Part shown: piece by piece, positions 14,312-21,882 of the stretch
Layout of the letters: the number at the start of each line of letters is the position of its first letter
Numbering within the stretch: the first letter of the stretch is position 1
Origin: DAOUEH01 sp034430515
GTDB lineage: Bacteria; Chloroflexota; Dehalococcoidia; Dehalococcoidales; RBG-16-60-22
Assembly (NCBI GenBank): GCA_034430515.1
Contig: DAOUEP010000086.1
Span: 1-28,807 of the forward strand
Length of the DNA stretch: 28,807 nucleotides
Direction: 5' to 3'
Translations under genes and position numbers: made by a program
Notes under the pieces: generated by a model
Seen by the model: only the letters and a program-made list of their open reading frames with translations
Database searches by the model: none
What the model was told of the DNA's origin: nothing

Positions 14312-17300
14312 ATGGGTATCAGCACTAAAGAGCTACAGTCCGACCTCAAGGAAATTTTCGGCGAGCGCGTCTCCTTCCACCGTCTGGAAAGGAAGCTCTA
14401 CGGCCACGATATCGCCGCCATGCCCGCCCTCATCAAGCCCTTCGTCGGCAAGACCGTCCCCAGGGCGGTCGTCCAGCCGGCCTCGGAGGCGGAGCTGGCG
14501 GCGGTGGCGAAGTGGGCCGCCAAGCATAAAGTGTCCCTCACCCCGCGCGGCAGCGCCTCCTCCGGCTACGGCGGGGTCATCCCGCGGTGGGGCGGCATCG
14601 TCGTTGATTTCTACCGGATGCGCGCCATCAAGAAGATAGACCAGGCCGGAAAGACGGCCACCGTGGAGCCCGGCATTATTTTTGAGAAGCTGGATAAGGA
14701 ATTGATGAAGCAGGGGCTGACGCTGCGGCTCTACCCCTCCAGCTATCCCTCGGCGACGGTGGGCGGCTGGCTGGCCCAGGGCGGGGCCGGCATCGGCTCC
14801 TACGAGGCGGGCTGGTTCCGCGATAACGTCGTCGCGGCGCGGGCCGTCCTGGCCGACGGCTCGGTCAGAGAATTTACCGGCGCCGACCTCGACCTGATTT
14901 CCTCCGCCGAGGGCACCACCGGCCTCATCAGCCAGGTGACGCTCAAAGTGCAGCCGCTGGAAGAGATGGAAATCGTCGCCGTGGGCTGCCCCGACGCCAG
15001 CGACTTGCAGCGCATGACCCTGGACATCATCGCCCGCAAACTGCCCATCTGGTCGATTATCTTCATCAACCCGCGCATGGCCGAGCTCAAGAACAAGGCC
15101 CCGCTGCTGGAGCACTTCGAAGTCCCCGTGGAGGAGCGGGTGCTGCTGCCGGCGGCCTACATCATGACGCTGGCCTTCCGCAAGCAGGACACTAAAGCGG
15201 TACGCGACGGGCTGGACGAGGTGATGAAGCCCTGCCAGGCGGAGATTCTCAGCGACCGCATCGCCCAGCACGAGTGGAAAAACCGCTTCAAGATTATGAT
15301 TGTCAAGCGCCTGGGACCCTCGCTGGTGCCCGCCGAGGTGGTCATCCCCCTCTCCCACTTGAACGACTTCATGGAGGACGTGGAGAACAAGATTGACCAG
15401 CCGGTGGTCAAGGAGGGCGTCGTCGTCCGCGAGGGGGCCAGCGGCGAGCCGGAGGTGGTCATCCTGGGCTTTATCCCCAGCGACCAGCGCCGCTTCTCCT
15501 ATAACTTCGTCTTCGCGCTGTCATTGACAATTATGAAAATCGCCGAAAAATTCGGCGGGCGGGCCTACTCACCCGGCCTCTATTTCGCCCACCGGGCCGG
15601 CAAGATACTGGGCGAGGGCATCGTCGGCCGCCTCAGGGAGTTCAAGAAGAAGACCGACCCCCGCGGCGTCCTCAACCCCGGCAAGGTGCTCGGCAGCAGC
15701 GCCGTCGGCACCTTCATGCGGCTGGCCCACGCCTTCGAGCCGCTTATCCGCCCCCTGGGCAACCGCGTCGCCACCCGCATCGGGGAGAGGCCGACCGGGC
15801 CGGTGCGGGGCATCCCCGCCGACGTGGCCTGGTACGCCTACGGCTGCTCTCAGTGCGGCTATTGCGTAGCCGAGTGCGACCAGTTCTACGGGCGCGGCTG
15901 GGAGAGCCAGAGCCCGCGCGGCAAGTGGTACTGGCTGCGCGAGTACATGGAGGGGCGCGAGGAGTGGAGCCAGTTCATGGTGGATACCATCCTGGTCTGC
16001 ACCACCTGCGAGCTCTGCAACCTGCGCTGCTCGGCCTCGCTGCCCATCGAGCCTTCCTGGATGAAGCTAAGGGGCAAGCTCATCGACGAAGATAAAAAGA
16101 TGACCTTCCCGCCCTTCGAGATGATGGCGGCATCGCTGCGTAAGGAGGGCAATATCTGGGCGGCCTACCGCAAGACCCGCACCGACTGGTTCCCCAAGGA
16201 ATTGTGGCAAAAGCACGGGCCGGGGCATCAGGCCAAAATAGCCTACTTCGCCGGCTGCACCGCCAGCCACGTGGAGACCGATATCCCCCAGGCCGCGGTG
16301 CGCCTCATGGACGACGCCGGGGTGGACTTCACCTACGCCGGCCACGACGAGAACTGCTGCGGTACGCCGATGCTGGTGGCCGGCCTCTGGGACGTCTTCG
16401 CCGAGACGATGAAGAAGAACATCGCCGCCGTCAGGGCCGTCGGCGCCGATACCGTGGTCACTTCCTGCCCCGCCTGCGACATGATGTGGCGCCAGATTTA
16501 CCCGCGCTGGGCGGAGAAGCTGGGCATCGACTACGGCATCACCGGCCGGCACTACTCCGAGGTCATCGCCGACCAGATTAAGGCCGGCAAGTTCCGGTTC
16601 CCCGATACGGGCAAGAAGCAAAAAGTTACCCTGCACGATTCCTGCCACATCGGGCGGGTCTCCAGCGTCTACGACGCCCCGCGCGACTTCATCAAGGCCA
16701 TCCCCGGCGTGGAGCTGGTGGAGATGGAGCACAACCGCGAGAACGCCCACTGTTGCGGCAGCGTGCTGACCCTGCTTAAAGACCCGCCGGTGGCGGCGGT
16801 AATCGGCAAGGCGAGAATGGACGAGGCCATGGCCACCGGTGCCGAGAAATTGCTGGCCATCTGCCCCTGCTGCCAGTTCCAGTTCCGCGTCACCGCTGAG
16901 AAGAAGAATTTGCCCATCGAGACCATTGACATGGCCCGCTTCGCCGCCGCCACGATGGGCTATAAGTTCCCTGACCCCAACCCGGAGGTGCAGCGCCAGT
17001 GGGCCGTCTTTGAGGCGATGATTGCCCTGATGACGCCGGAGGGCTTCGCCGCCCTGATGGGCACGATGTGGCCGGAGCTTATCGACGCCATGCCCTTCGG
17101 CATGGGCAAGATGATGCGTTTCATGGGCAAGATACCCGGCGCCCTGAGCCTGATGAAGCCGCTCTTCCCGGTGCTCTTCCCGCGGCTCCTGCCGATGATG
17201 ATGCCCAAGGTGATGGCGACGATGCTGGAGAGGGTCGGCGAGCGCATCCCCATGCCGGACTACATGCGCGAGCAGATGCCGGAGCTGATGCCCAAGGTGA

Positions 17301-17389
17301 TGGACAACCTGATGCCCCACATGATTGGCGACGTCGTCCCGCTGATAACGCGGCCGATGATTGACTACCTGCGCGGCCGCCAGGCCTGA
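14312..17389 (+). CDS. Fused FAD oxidase - [4Fe-4S] - double CCG oxidoreductase with Met/Pro-rich tail
   Basis: This 1025-residue protein joins in one chain what the upstream operon encodes separately. Order: VAO-type FAD domain (about 50-215, with GTTGLISQVTLKV), FAD-oxidase C-terminal part ending DPRGVLNPGK (449-458), [4Fe-4S] site C512/C515/C518/C522, and [4Fe-4S] site C563/C566/C569/C573. Then CCG domain 1 (C649, C682-C683, C719, C722) and CCG domain 2 (C778, C814-C815, C851, C854), both complete. Related fusions are annotated as D-lactate/glycolate-type dehydrogenases with HdrD-like parts. Residues 905-1025 hold about 22 Met and 16 Pro, including the repeated MPKVM (964-968 and 993-997). 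The start is the ATG at 14312 after AGGGGGAG; the frame stays open upstream but overlaps arsR. It ends 9 bases from the convergent ferredoxin gene. Substrate unknown. Confidence 0.92.
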   Translation: MGISTKELQSDLKEIFGERVSFHRLERKLYGHDIAAMPALIKPFVGKTVPRAVVQPASEAELAAVAKWAAKHKVSLTPRGSASSGYGGVIPRWGGIVVDFYRMRAIKKIDQAGKTATVEPGIIFEKLDKELMKQGLTLRLYPSSYPSATVGGWLAQGGAGIGSYEAGWFRDNVVAARAVLADGSVREFTGADLDLISSAEGTTGLISQVTLKVQPLEEMEIVAVGCPDASDLQRMTLDIIARKLPIWSIIFINPRMAELKNKAPLLEHFEVPVEERVLLPAAYIMTLAFRKQDTKAVRDGLDEVMKPCQAEILSDRIAQHEWKNRFKIMIVKRLGPSLVPAEVVIPLSHLNDFMEDVENKIDQPVVKEGVVVREGASGEPEVVILGFIPSDQRRFSYNFVFALSLTIMKIAEKFGGRAYSPGLYFAHRAGKILGEGIVGRLREFKKKTDPRGVLNPGKVLGSSAVGTFMRLAHAFEPLIRPLGNRVATRIGERPTGPVRGIPADVAWYAYGCSQCGYCVAECDQFYGRGWESQSPRGKWYWLREYMEGREEWSQFMVDTILVCTTCELCNLRCSASLPIEPSWMKLRGKLIDEDKKMTFPPFEMMAASLRKEGNIWAAYRKTRTDWFPKELWQKHGPGHQAKIAYFAGCTASHVETDIPQAAVRLMDDAGVDFTYAGHDENCCGTPMLVAGLWDVFAETMKKNIAAVRAVGADTVVTSCPACDMMWRQIYPRWAEKLGIDYGITGRHYSEVIADQIKAGKFRFPDTGKKQKVTLHDSCHIGRVSSVYDAPRDFIKAIPGVELVEMEHNRENAHCCGSVLTLLKDPPVAAVIGKARMDEAMATGAEKLLAICPCCQFQFRVTAEKKNLPIETIDMARFAAATMGYKFPDPNPEVQRQWAVFEAMIALMTPEGFAALMGTMWPELIDAMPFGMGKMMRFMGKIPGALSLMKPLFPVLFPRLLPMMMPKVMATMLERVGERIPMPDYMREQMPELMPKVMDNLMPHMIGDVVPLITRPMIDYLRGRQA

Positions 17390-17398
17390 ACGAAAGGC

Positions 17399-17704
17399 CT
17401 ACGCCTGGCTGTCTCGCAGCACCTTGCCGGTGGCCTTGTCCATCCAGTAGGCGCGCTGCTGTACCGGCCAGTTGAAGCTGATGGCGCCGGGGCGGGGGCA
17501 GTCGTTGACGCAGCAGCCGCAGTACCAGCACTCGTCGGGGTGGAGGATGACGGGGGGCTTGCCTTTCTCCGGGTTGGGGATGTAGACGTCCACCTGGCAG
17601 ACCTCCACGCAGTGGTTGCAGCCGTTGCAGACCTCCTCGTGGAAGATGACCGGCGCGCTGGGGGTGGCGATATTGGGTAAAGCGTATATCTTCTTCTCGG
17701 TCAT
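17399..17704 (-). CDS. Dicluster [4Fe-4S] ferredoxin-type protein (AprB-like partner)
   Basis: The 101-residue protein has two regular CX2CX2CX3C motifs: C26/C29/C32/C36 (CNGCNHCVEVC) and C59/C62/C65/C69 (CWYCGCCVNDC), the second with an extra C64. Two [4Fe-4S] clusters are therefore expected. The CW-xC-xxC form and the C-terminal segment after GAISF resemble the beta subunit of adenylylsulfate reductase, which receives or delivers electrons at a flavoprotein partner. The match is to the class, not proof of that enzyme. AAGGAG lies 7 bases before the ATG. The gene starts 10 bases after the stop of the flavoprotein gene, so the two are almost certainly co-transcribed and form a complex. The protein is soluble with no signal peptide. 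Confidence 0.9.
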   Translation of the reverse strand: MTEKKIYALPNIATPSAPVIFHEEVCNGCNHCVEVCQVDVYIPNPEKGKPPVILHPDECWYCGCCVNDCPRPGAISFNWPVQQRAYWMDKATGKVLRDSQA

Positions 17705-17714
17705 GACCGTCTCC

Positions 17715-19661
17715 TTACTTACCTTGGTAAACGCCGGTGTAGTCCTTGTTGTGCGCCTCGTAACCGGCCTTCATGTCGCCCCAGTAGCGCAGCGGCAGCT
17801 TGTCGGCCTTGACCTTGCCGTTCTCCAGCCGCAGGGTGAGGAAGTGCTGCCACTCCGGCGGGTCGAGCTGGGGGTAGTCGATGCGGAAATGATTGAGCAT
17901 CCGGCTGCTGGCCTGCCGCGCCAGGGCGGCGTTGACGATGATTTCCGCGTGCGTCAGCAGGCTCAAGTCCTCGACGCTGCGCATCAGCTTGTGCGGGTCG
18001 AGGGCGTAGAGCCGGGGGACGTGGACTTCGGCTATCTCTTTGAGGGCGTCCAGGCCCATATTGAGCAGCCGCTCCGTCTTGAACTCGCTGCAGAAGTACT
18101 GCATGGCGCGGGCGATGCCGGCGTGCAGCTCCTTCCAGTCGATGCCGTCGGTCCGCTTGACGGGGGCGTAGATGCGGGCCTTTTCCACCTTTATCTGGTC
18201 GGCGGATACCTTGCCGGCGAACGCCTGTCGCGCGTAGGCGGCGGCCTTGCGCCCGGCGTAGCGGCCCGTGGCCGCGGCGAAGGAGTGGTCGCCGGCGGAG
18301 AATATGTTTTCTCCGGCCACGTAGAGCCCGTCCAGGGTCGTCTTTAAGTCCCAGTCGACGACGGGCCCGCCGCCGCCGGTGGTGCGCCACTGCTTGGGGG
18401 TCTCGCCCTCGATGATGCTGTAGCTCTGGAGGAGGTGTTTGGCGGGGTCGAAGCCGGCCTTCTCGTAGCTCTCGGTGATGTTCAGGGTGGTGCTTTCCTC
18501 GCCCAGCATCAGCTTCCAGGTGGCCCGCCGCTCCTTTTCCGGCATGGCCGGGAAGTCGCCGTAGAAGGGCAGGGCGTACTCGCCGCTGCGGATGCCCTGC
18601 ATGATTTTCTCCATGACCTCCGGCGAAGGCCGCATGGCGCCGCCGTCGGCCCAGCCCTGCACCGGCCAGGGGAGCAGCTTGCCGTTGGCGTCCACGATGG
18701 GGACGTTCTCGTAGCTGGCATCGCCGGCGCCGCCGTACCAGGTGTGCTTGAAGCCGGTACTCAGGTGCATCTCGCCGGTACGCTCCATCATCGTCAGCGC
18801 CGCGCCCGCCCGGAAGGCCATGGCGTTGCCGTCGCCGGTGGTGGTGCGCGAGCGGAAGGTGTTGTAGCCGGCCAGCTCGGTATTGAGCAGGAAGAGCGAC
18901 CAGTCGCCGGCGGTTGCCAGCACGGCGGCCTTGGACTTGAAGACGAGGAACTCGCCGGTGCGGCCATTGAGCCCGGTAGCGCCGACGACCCGCGCCCCGG
19001 TCTCGCCCTTTTCCGTGAGCAGGCCGGTGACCATGACGCGGTCGTAGATTTTTACGCCCAGCCGCTTACATTCTTTTTTGAGGGCGGGCTTGAAGGTCGT
19101 CCCCCAGACGCGGATGACGACGTTGTTCAGATTCCCTTCCGGGTTGCTCTTGAGCGCCCGCCGCTCGGCGGCGTCGGGGCCGAAGCTGGCGCTACGCGTG
19201 TAACGCGGCGAAATCATCAGCTTGGTCACCTCGTCGCGCCCCTCGACGCCCAGGTACTCGTCCCTGGTATCGCGGATTTTGCCGCCGATTTGCTCCATCT
19301 CCGCCAGTGCGTCCCAGTCCTCGCGGCACTGTATCTGGTTGCCGATGCCGTTGGCGTAGGGCATCTCGGTCATCAGCTTGGCCCACTCGTCGGGGTCGAC
19401 GTTGGAAAGCGGATTGGCCGGGGCGTTGCACCAGTGGTCGCAGCCGGGGCCGCCGGCGCCGCTACGGATGGTATCGCCCTTCTCCACCATGGCCACGCTG
19501 GCGCCGGTCCGTGCGGCGCTGATGGCCGCCCAGCACCCGGCGATGCCCCCGCCGATGACGAGGACGTCGGTGGCGACCTCAACCTCCTGTTCGTAGCGGA
19601 TAGGGTAGGGCCAGACGGGCGCCCGGCCGTCCTTTTCCACAAAATCGTGCCATTTAGCCAT
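17715..19661 (-). CDS. FAD-dependent oxidoreductase, AprA/fumarate-reductase flavoprotein type
   Basis: This 648-residue flavoprotein starts with a dinucleotide fold (TDVLVIGGGIAGCWAA, 31-46) and MVEKGDTIRSGAGGPG. It returns to FAD with TTLDGLYVAGENIFSAGDHS (441-460) and ends in a helical C-terminal domain (about 500-590). This is the layout of the succinate/fumarate/adenylylsulfate/aspartate flavoprotein superfamily. The Ser-Gly-Ala stretch after the FAD motif and the ferredoxin partner are closer to AprA than to FrdA, but sat, a full-length AprB and dsr genes are absent here, so sulfur metabolism is not supported. Cysteine-bearing GPGCDHWCNAP (72-82) is distinctive. A GGAGAGGAG site precedes the ATG, and a good promoter lies at 19709-19736. 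It heads a two-gene minus-strand unit convergent with the fusion gene. Substrate unknown. Confidence 0.87.
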   Translation of the reverse strand: MAKWHDFVEKDGRAPVWPYPIRYEQEVEVATDVLVIGGGIAGCWAAISAARTGASVAMVEKGDTIRSGAGGPGCDHWCNAPANPLSNVDPDEWAKLMTEMPYANGIGNQIQCREDWDALAEMEQIGGKIRDTRDEYLGVEGRDEVTKLMISPRYTRSASFGPDAAERRALKSNPEGNLNNVVIRVWGTTFKPALKKECKRLGVKIYDRVMVTGLLTEKGETGARVVGATGLNGRTGEFLVFKSKAAVLATAGDWSLFLLNTELAGYNTFRSRTTTGDGNAMAFRAGAALTMMERTGEMHLSTGFKHTWYGGAGDASYENVPIVDANGKLLPWPVQGWADGGAMRPSPEVMEKIMQGIRSGEYALPFYGDFPAMPEKERRATWKLMLGEESTTLNITESYEKAGFDPAKHLLQSYSIIEGETPKQWRTTGGGGPVVDWDLKTTLDGLYVAGENIFSAGDHSFAAATGRYAGRKAAAYARQAFAGKVSADQIKVEKARIYAPVKRTDGIDWKELHAGIARAMQYFCSEFKTERLLNMGLDALKEIAEVHVPRLYALDPHKLMRSVEDLSLLTHAEIIVNAALARQASSRMLNHFRIDYPQLDPPEWQHFLTLRLENGKVKADKLPLRYWGDMKAGYEAHNKDYTGVYQGK

Positions 19662-19708
19662 GTCGTTATCTCCTCTCCCGTTTTGTCGTGAGGTAAGCGC
19701 CTGGGGTG

Positions 19709-19736
19709 ATTATACACCAAAGCAGGGATTAATCAA
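19709..19736 (-). promoter_or_regulatory. Promoter of the flavoprotein-ferredoxin operon
   Basis: On the minus strand TTGATT (19731-19736), a 16-base spacer and a perfect TATAAT (19709-19714) lie about 48 bases before the flavoprotein ATG. It stands between the tRNA gene and the flavoprotein gene, so the pair need not rely on read-through from the tRNA. Confidence 0.65.
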
Positions 19737-19753
19737 CAATCGGCGGGGGGAAG

Positions 19754-19830
19754 TGGCGTCCCTGGTCAGATTCGAACTGACGACCCGCTGCTTAGAAGGC
19801 AGCCGCTCTATCCAACTGAGCTACAGGGAC
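19754..19830 (-). tRNA. tRNA-Arg, anticodon UCU, CCA end encoded
   Basis: The minus strand folds as a complete tRNA of 77 bases. The acceptor GTCCCTG pairs with CAGGGAC, the D stem is GCTC/GAGC, and the anticodon stem GCTGC/GCAGC carries loop CTTCTAA, giving anticodon TCT (reads AGA, Arg). The variable loop is 5 bases and the T arm GTCAG-TTCGAAT-CTGAC. Discriminator G is followed by an encoded CCA (19754-19756). Confidence 0.97.
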
Positions 19831-19844
19831 GGCCTTACCCTCCA

Positions 19845-19872
19845 ATTTAACACCGGCGAGGGCCTCCGTCAA
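19845..19872 (-). promoter_or_regulatory. Possible promoter of the tRNA-Arg gene
   Basis: On the minus strand TTGACG (19867-19872), 16 bases and TTAAAT (19845-19850) place a start about 8 bases before the tRNA 5' end. The -35 match is good; the -10 match is 4 of 6. Confidence 0.45.
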
Positions 19873-19915
19873 GACGTGGCGGTTTTAGCGGCGGCGTAGT
19901 ACAATAAACACAATT

Positions 19916-21229
19916 ATGACCACGCCGGTAACGCCGCTCCGCAAGGAGTCGCTGGGCTACTGGTCGGCCGTCTCTATCGGCATCGGGGGCATGGTCGGCG
20001 GCGGCATCTTCGCCGTGCTCGGCCTGGCCGTCCAGATGGCGCACGGCGGCACGCCGCTGGCCTTTGCCATCGCCGGCCTGATTGCCCTGGTAACCGCCTA
20101 TTCCTACGCCCACCTGTCGGTAACCTACCCCACGCGCGGCGGCACCGTCGAGTTCCTTAACCAGGCCTTCGGCACGGGCATCTTCACCGGCGGGCTCAAT
20201 ATCCTCCTCTGGCTGAGCTACGTCGCCATGCTCTCGCTCTACGCCTACGCCTTCGGCAGCTACGGCGCCAGCTTTTTCCCGGCGGCATTTCAGACCGCCG
20301 GCAAGCACATCCTCATCAGCGGCGTCATCATCCTCTTCACCGGCCTGAACATCATGGGGGCCAGGGCCGTCGGCAAGTCCGAGGACTTCATCGTCGCCCT
20401 CAAGCTGCTCATCCTGCTCGTCTTCCTGGCGGCGGGTATGGGGTCGGTCGACTCCGCCCGGCTAGCACCGGCGGCCTGGAGCGGCGCGATGCCGCTGGTG
20501 GCCGGCGGCATGATTATCTTCCTGGCCTACGAAGGCTTCGAGCTTATCGCCAATACGGCCGAAAACGTCCACGAGCCGCGCCGCACCCTGCCGCGCGCCT
20601 ACTACACCGCCGTCATCGCCGTTATCGTGCTTTACGTCCTCGTCTCGCTGGTAACGGTGGGGAACCTGCCGGTGGCTAAAATCGTCGCCGCCGAGGACTA
20701 TGCCCTCGCCGAGGCCGCCCGGCCTTTCCTGGGCGCGGCCGGCTTCAGTATGATTGCCGTCGCGGCGCTGCTGTCCACCGGCTCGGCCATCAACGCCACG
20801 CTGTACGGGACGGCGCGCGTCAGCTACGTGATTGCCAAGGAGGGCGAGCTGCCCCGCAAGCTCGACCACCTGGTCTGGCGACGCCCCATCGAGGGACTGC
20901 TGATTACCTCCGGGCTGGCGCTGCTGATTGCCAACCTCTTCGACCTGACCAATATCTCCATCATGGGCAGCTCCGGCTTCCTTATCATCTTCGCGGGGGT
21001 GAACTTCGCCAACTGGCGGCTGGCGGCGCGCACCGGCGCCAAACGATGGCTGGCGCTGACGGGGGGTGCCCTCTGCCTGGTGGCGCTGGCGATACTGATC
21101 TACCAGCGGGGTACGACGGCGCCGCAGGAGCTGTGGGTGCTGCTGGCCATGGTGGGGTTCTCTTTCGCCGCCGAAGCCGTCTACCGCCGCTTTACCGGCC
21201 GGACCATCAAGCCGGCCTTCCGGAAGTAA
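19916..21229 (+). CDS. APC-family amino acid/polyamine permease
   Basis: This 437-residue protein has about 12 hydrophobic segments and the APC-family entry motif GIGGMVGGGIFAVLGLA in the first segment, the unwound helix that holds the substrate amino group. Further marks are FLAYEGFELIANTAENVHEPRRTLPRA, the conserved loop between segments 6 and 7, and GTARVSYVIAKEGELPR. It should import or exchange an amino acid or amine across the cytoplasmic membrane, but specificity is not readable. The ATG at 19916 has no ribosome site. A TACAAT lies 10 bases upstream, so the mRNA may be leaderless or nearly so. It is divergent from tRNA-Arg and convergent with the small membrane protein gene, 6 bases apart. 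Confidence 0.9.
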   Translation: MTTPVTPLRKESLGYWSAVSIGIGGMVGGGIFAVLGLAVQMAHGGTPLAFAIAGLIALVTAYSYAHLSVTYPTRGGTVEFLNQAFGTGIFTGGLNILLWLSYVAMLSLYAYAFGSYGASFFPAAFQTAGKHILISGVIILFTGLNIMGARAVGKSEDFIVALKLLILLVFLAAGMGSVDSARLAPAAWSGAMPLVAGGMIIFLAYEGFELIANTAENVHEPRRTLPRAYYTAVIAVIVLYVLVSLVTVGNLPVAKIVAAEDYALAEAARPFLGAAGFSMIAVAALLSTGSAINATLYGTARVSYVIAKEGELPRKLDHLVWRRPIEGLLITSGLALLIANLFDLTNISIMGSSGFLIIFAGVNFANWRLAARTGAKRWLALTGGALCLVALAILIYQRGTTAPQELWVLLAMVGFSFAAEAVYRRFTGRTIKPAFRK

Positions 21230-21235
21230 AGGCCG

Positions 21236-21712
21236 TCAGGGCTTGGTGAAGATATCGGCCACGGCCCAGCCCAGCACGCTGGCGCTGGTAACGATGGCCC
21301 CGGCGATGAGCACCCCCAGGATGATGGAAACTAGCGAATGGCGGAAGCGGAGGCCGAAGATGACGGCGGCCAGCGCCCCCGTCCAGGCCCCGGTGAAGGG
21401 CAGGGGAATGGCCACGAACAGCACCAGGCCGAGGCGCTGGTAGCGCTCGATGAGCCGGCCCCGCCGCCGCGTGCGCTCCAGGAGCCAGTTGAGCCATTTA
21501 TTAAACAAAGGCACCCGGGCCGCCAGCCGCTCCAGCCCGCCCAGGAGGAGCAGGATAAAGGGCACCGGCAGCAGGTTGCCGATGACGGCGAAGAGGTAGG
21601 CGTAGTACCAGGTGAAGCCGTAAACGCCGTAGGCCAGCGGTATGGCGGCGCGAAGCTCGGCGATAGGGGAGGCCCCCACGCCGATGACGGTCAGAATGTC
21701 GTAAATATTCAA
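21236..21712 (-). CDS. Small integral membrane protein, small multidrug export family (COG2426/PF06695)
   Basis: The frame is open to 21808, but the first 32 residues of that longer version are polar and Cys/Arg-rich. I prefer the TTG at 21712 (158 residues, starting L/M-NIYDILTVIG) with GGAG 4 bases upstream, which gives the usual family length. GVGASPIAELRAAIPLAYG is the family hallmark, followed by GNLLPVPFILLLLG, a basic central loop (ERTRRRGRLIERYQRLG) and VAIPLPFTGAWTGALAAVIFG, with four or five membrane segments in all. Despite the family name, few members have a shown transport function, so 'exporter' should be read loosely. It is monocistronic, convergent with the permease and divergent from dxs. 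Confidence 0.82.
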   Translation of the reverse strand: MNIYDILTVIGVGASPIAELRAAIPLAYGVYGFTWYYAYLFAVIGNLLPVPFILLLLGGLERLAARVPLFNKWLNWLLERTRRRGRLIERYQRLGLVLFVAIPLPFTGAWTGALAAVIFGLRFRHSLVSIILGVLIAGAIVTSASVLGWAVADIFTKP

Positions 21713-21818
21713 GGCGCTCCGGGCAGGTTTACATAAATTAAGCCCCGGACGGCGGCAGGAGAGCGGGGCCTTCCTGCGAGTGTAGCAAACAGGGCAGGGG
21801 AGCGTCAAGCCGGCCAGC

Positions 21819-21848
21819 TTGACATTTATTTACCGGGGTTGTTACTAT
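21819..21848 (+). promoter_or_regulatory. Promoter of the dxs operon
   Basis: TTGACA (21819-21824), an 18-base spacer and TACTAT (21843-21848) lie 34 bases before the dxs ATG. Both boxes and the spacer length are identical to the promoter at 9415-9444. Confidence 0.65.
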
Positions 21849-21882
21849 GGAAATTGGCCATCCTCACCGCTAACATAAAATT

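Noticed and set aside
14333..15358. Long antisense frames under the fusion gene (also 16067-17320)
   Set aside because: They are mirror frames of a strongly supported coding sequence, with no motif and no start signal.
17399..19661. Calling the flavoprotein-ferredoxin pair adenylylsulfate reductase (aprAB)
   Set aside because: Only the general architecture fits. The ferredoxin is shorter than AprB, and no sat, qmo or dsr genes are visible.
19660..19899. A small plus-strand frame across the tRNA region
   Set aside because: It runs antisense through a complete tRNA-Arg and two promoters and has no ribosome site.
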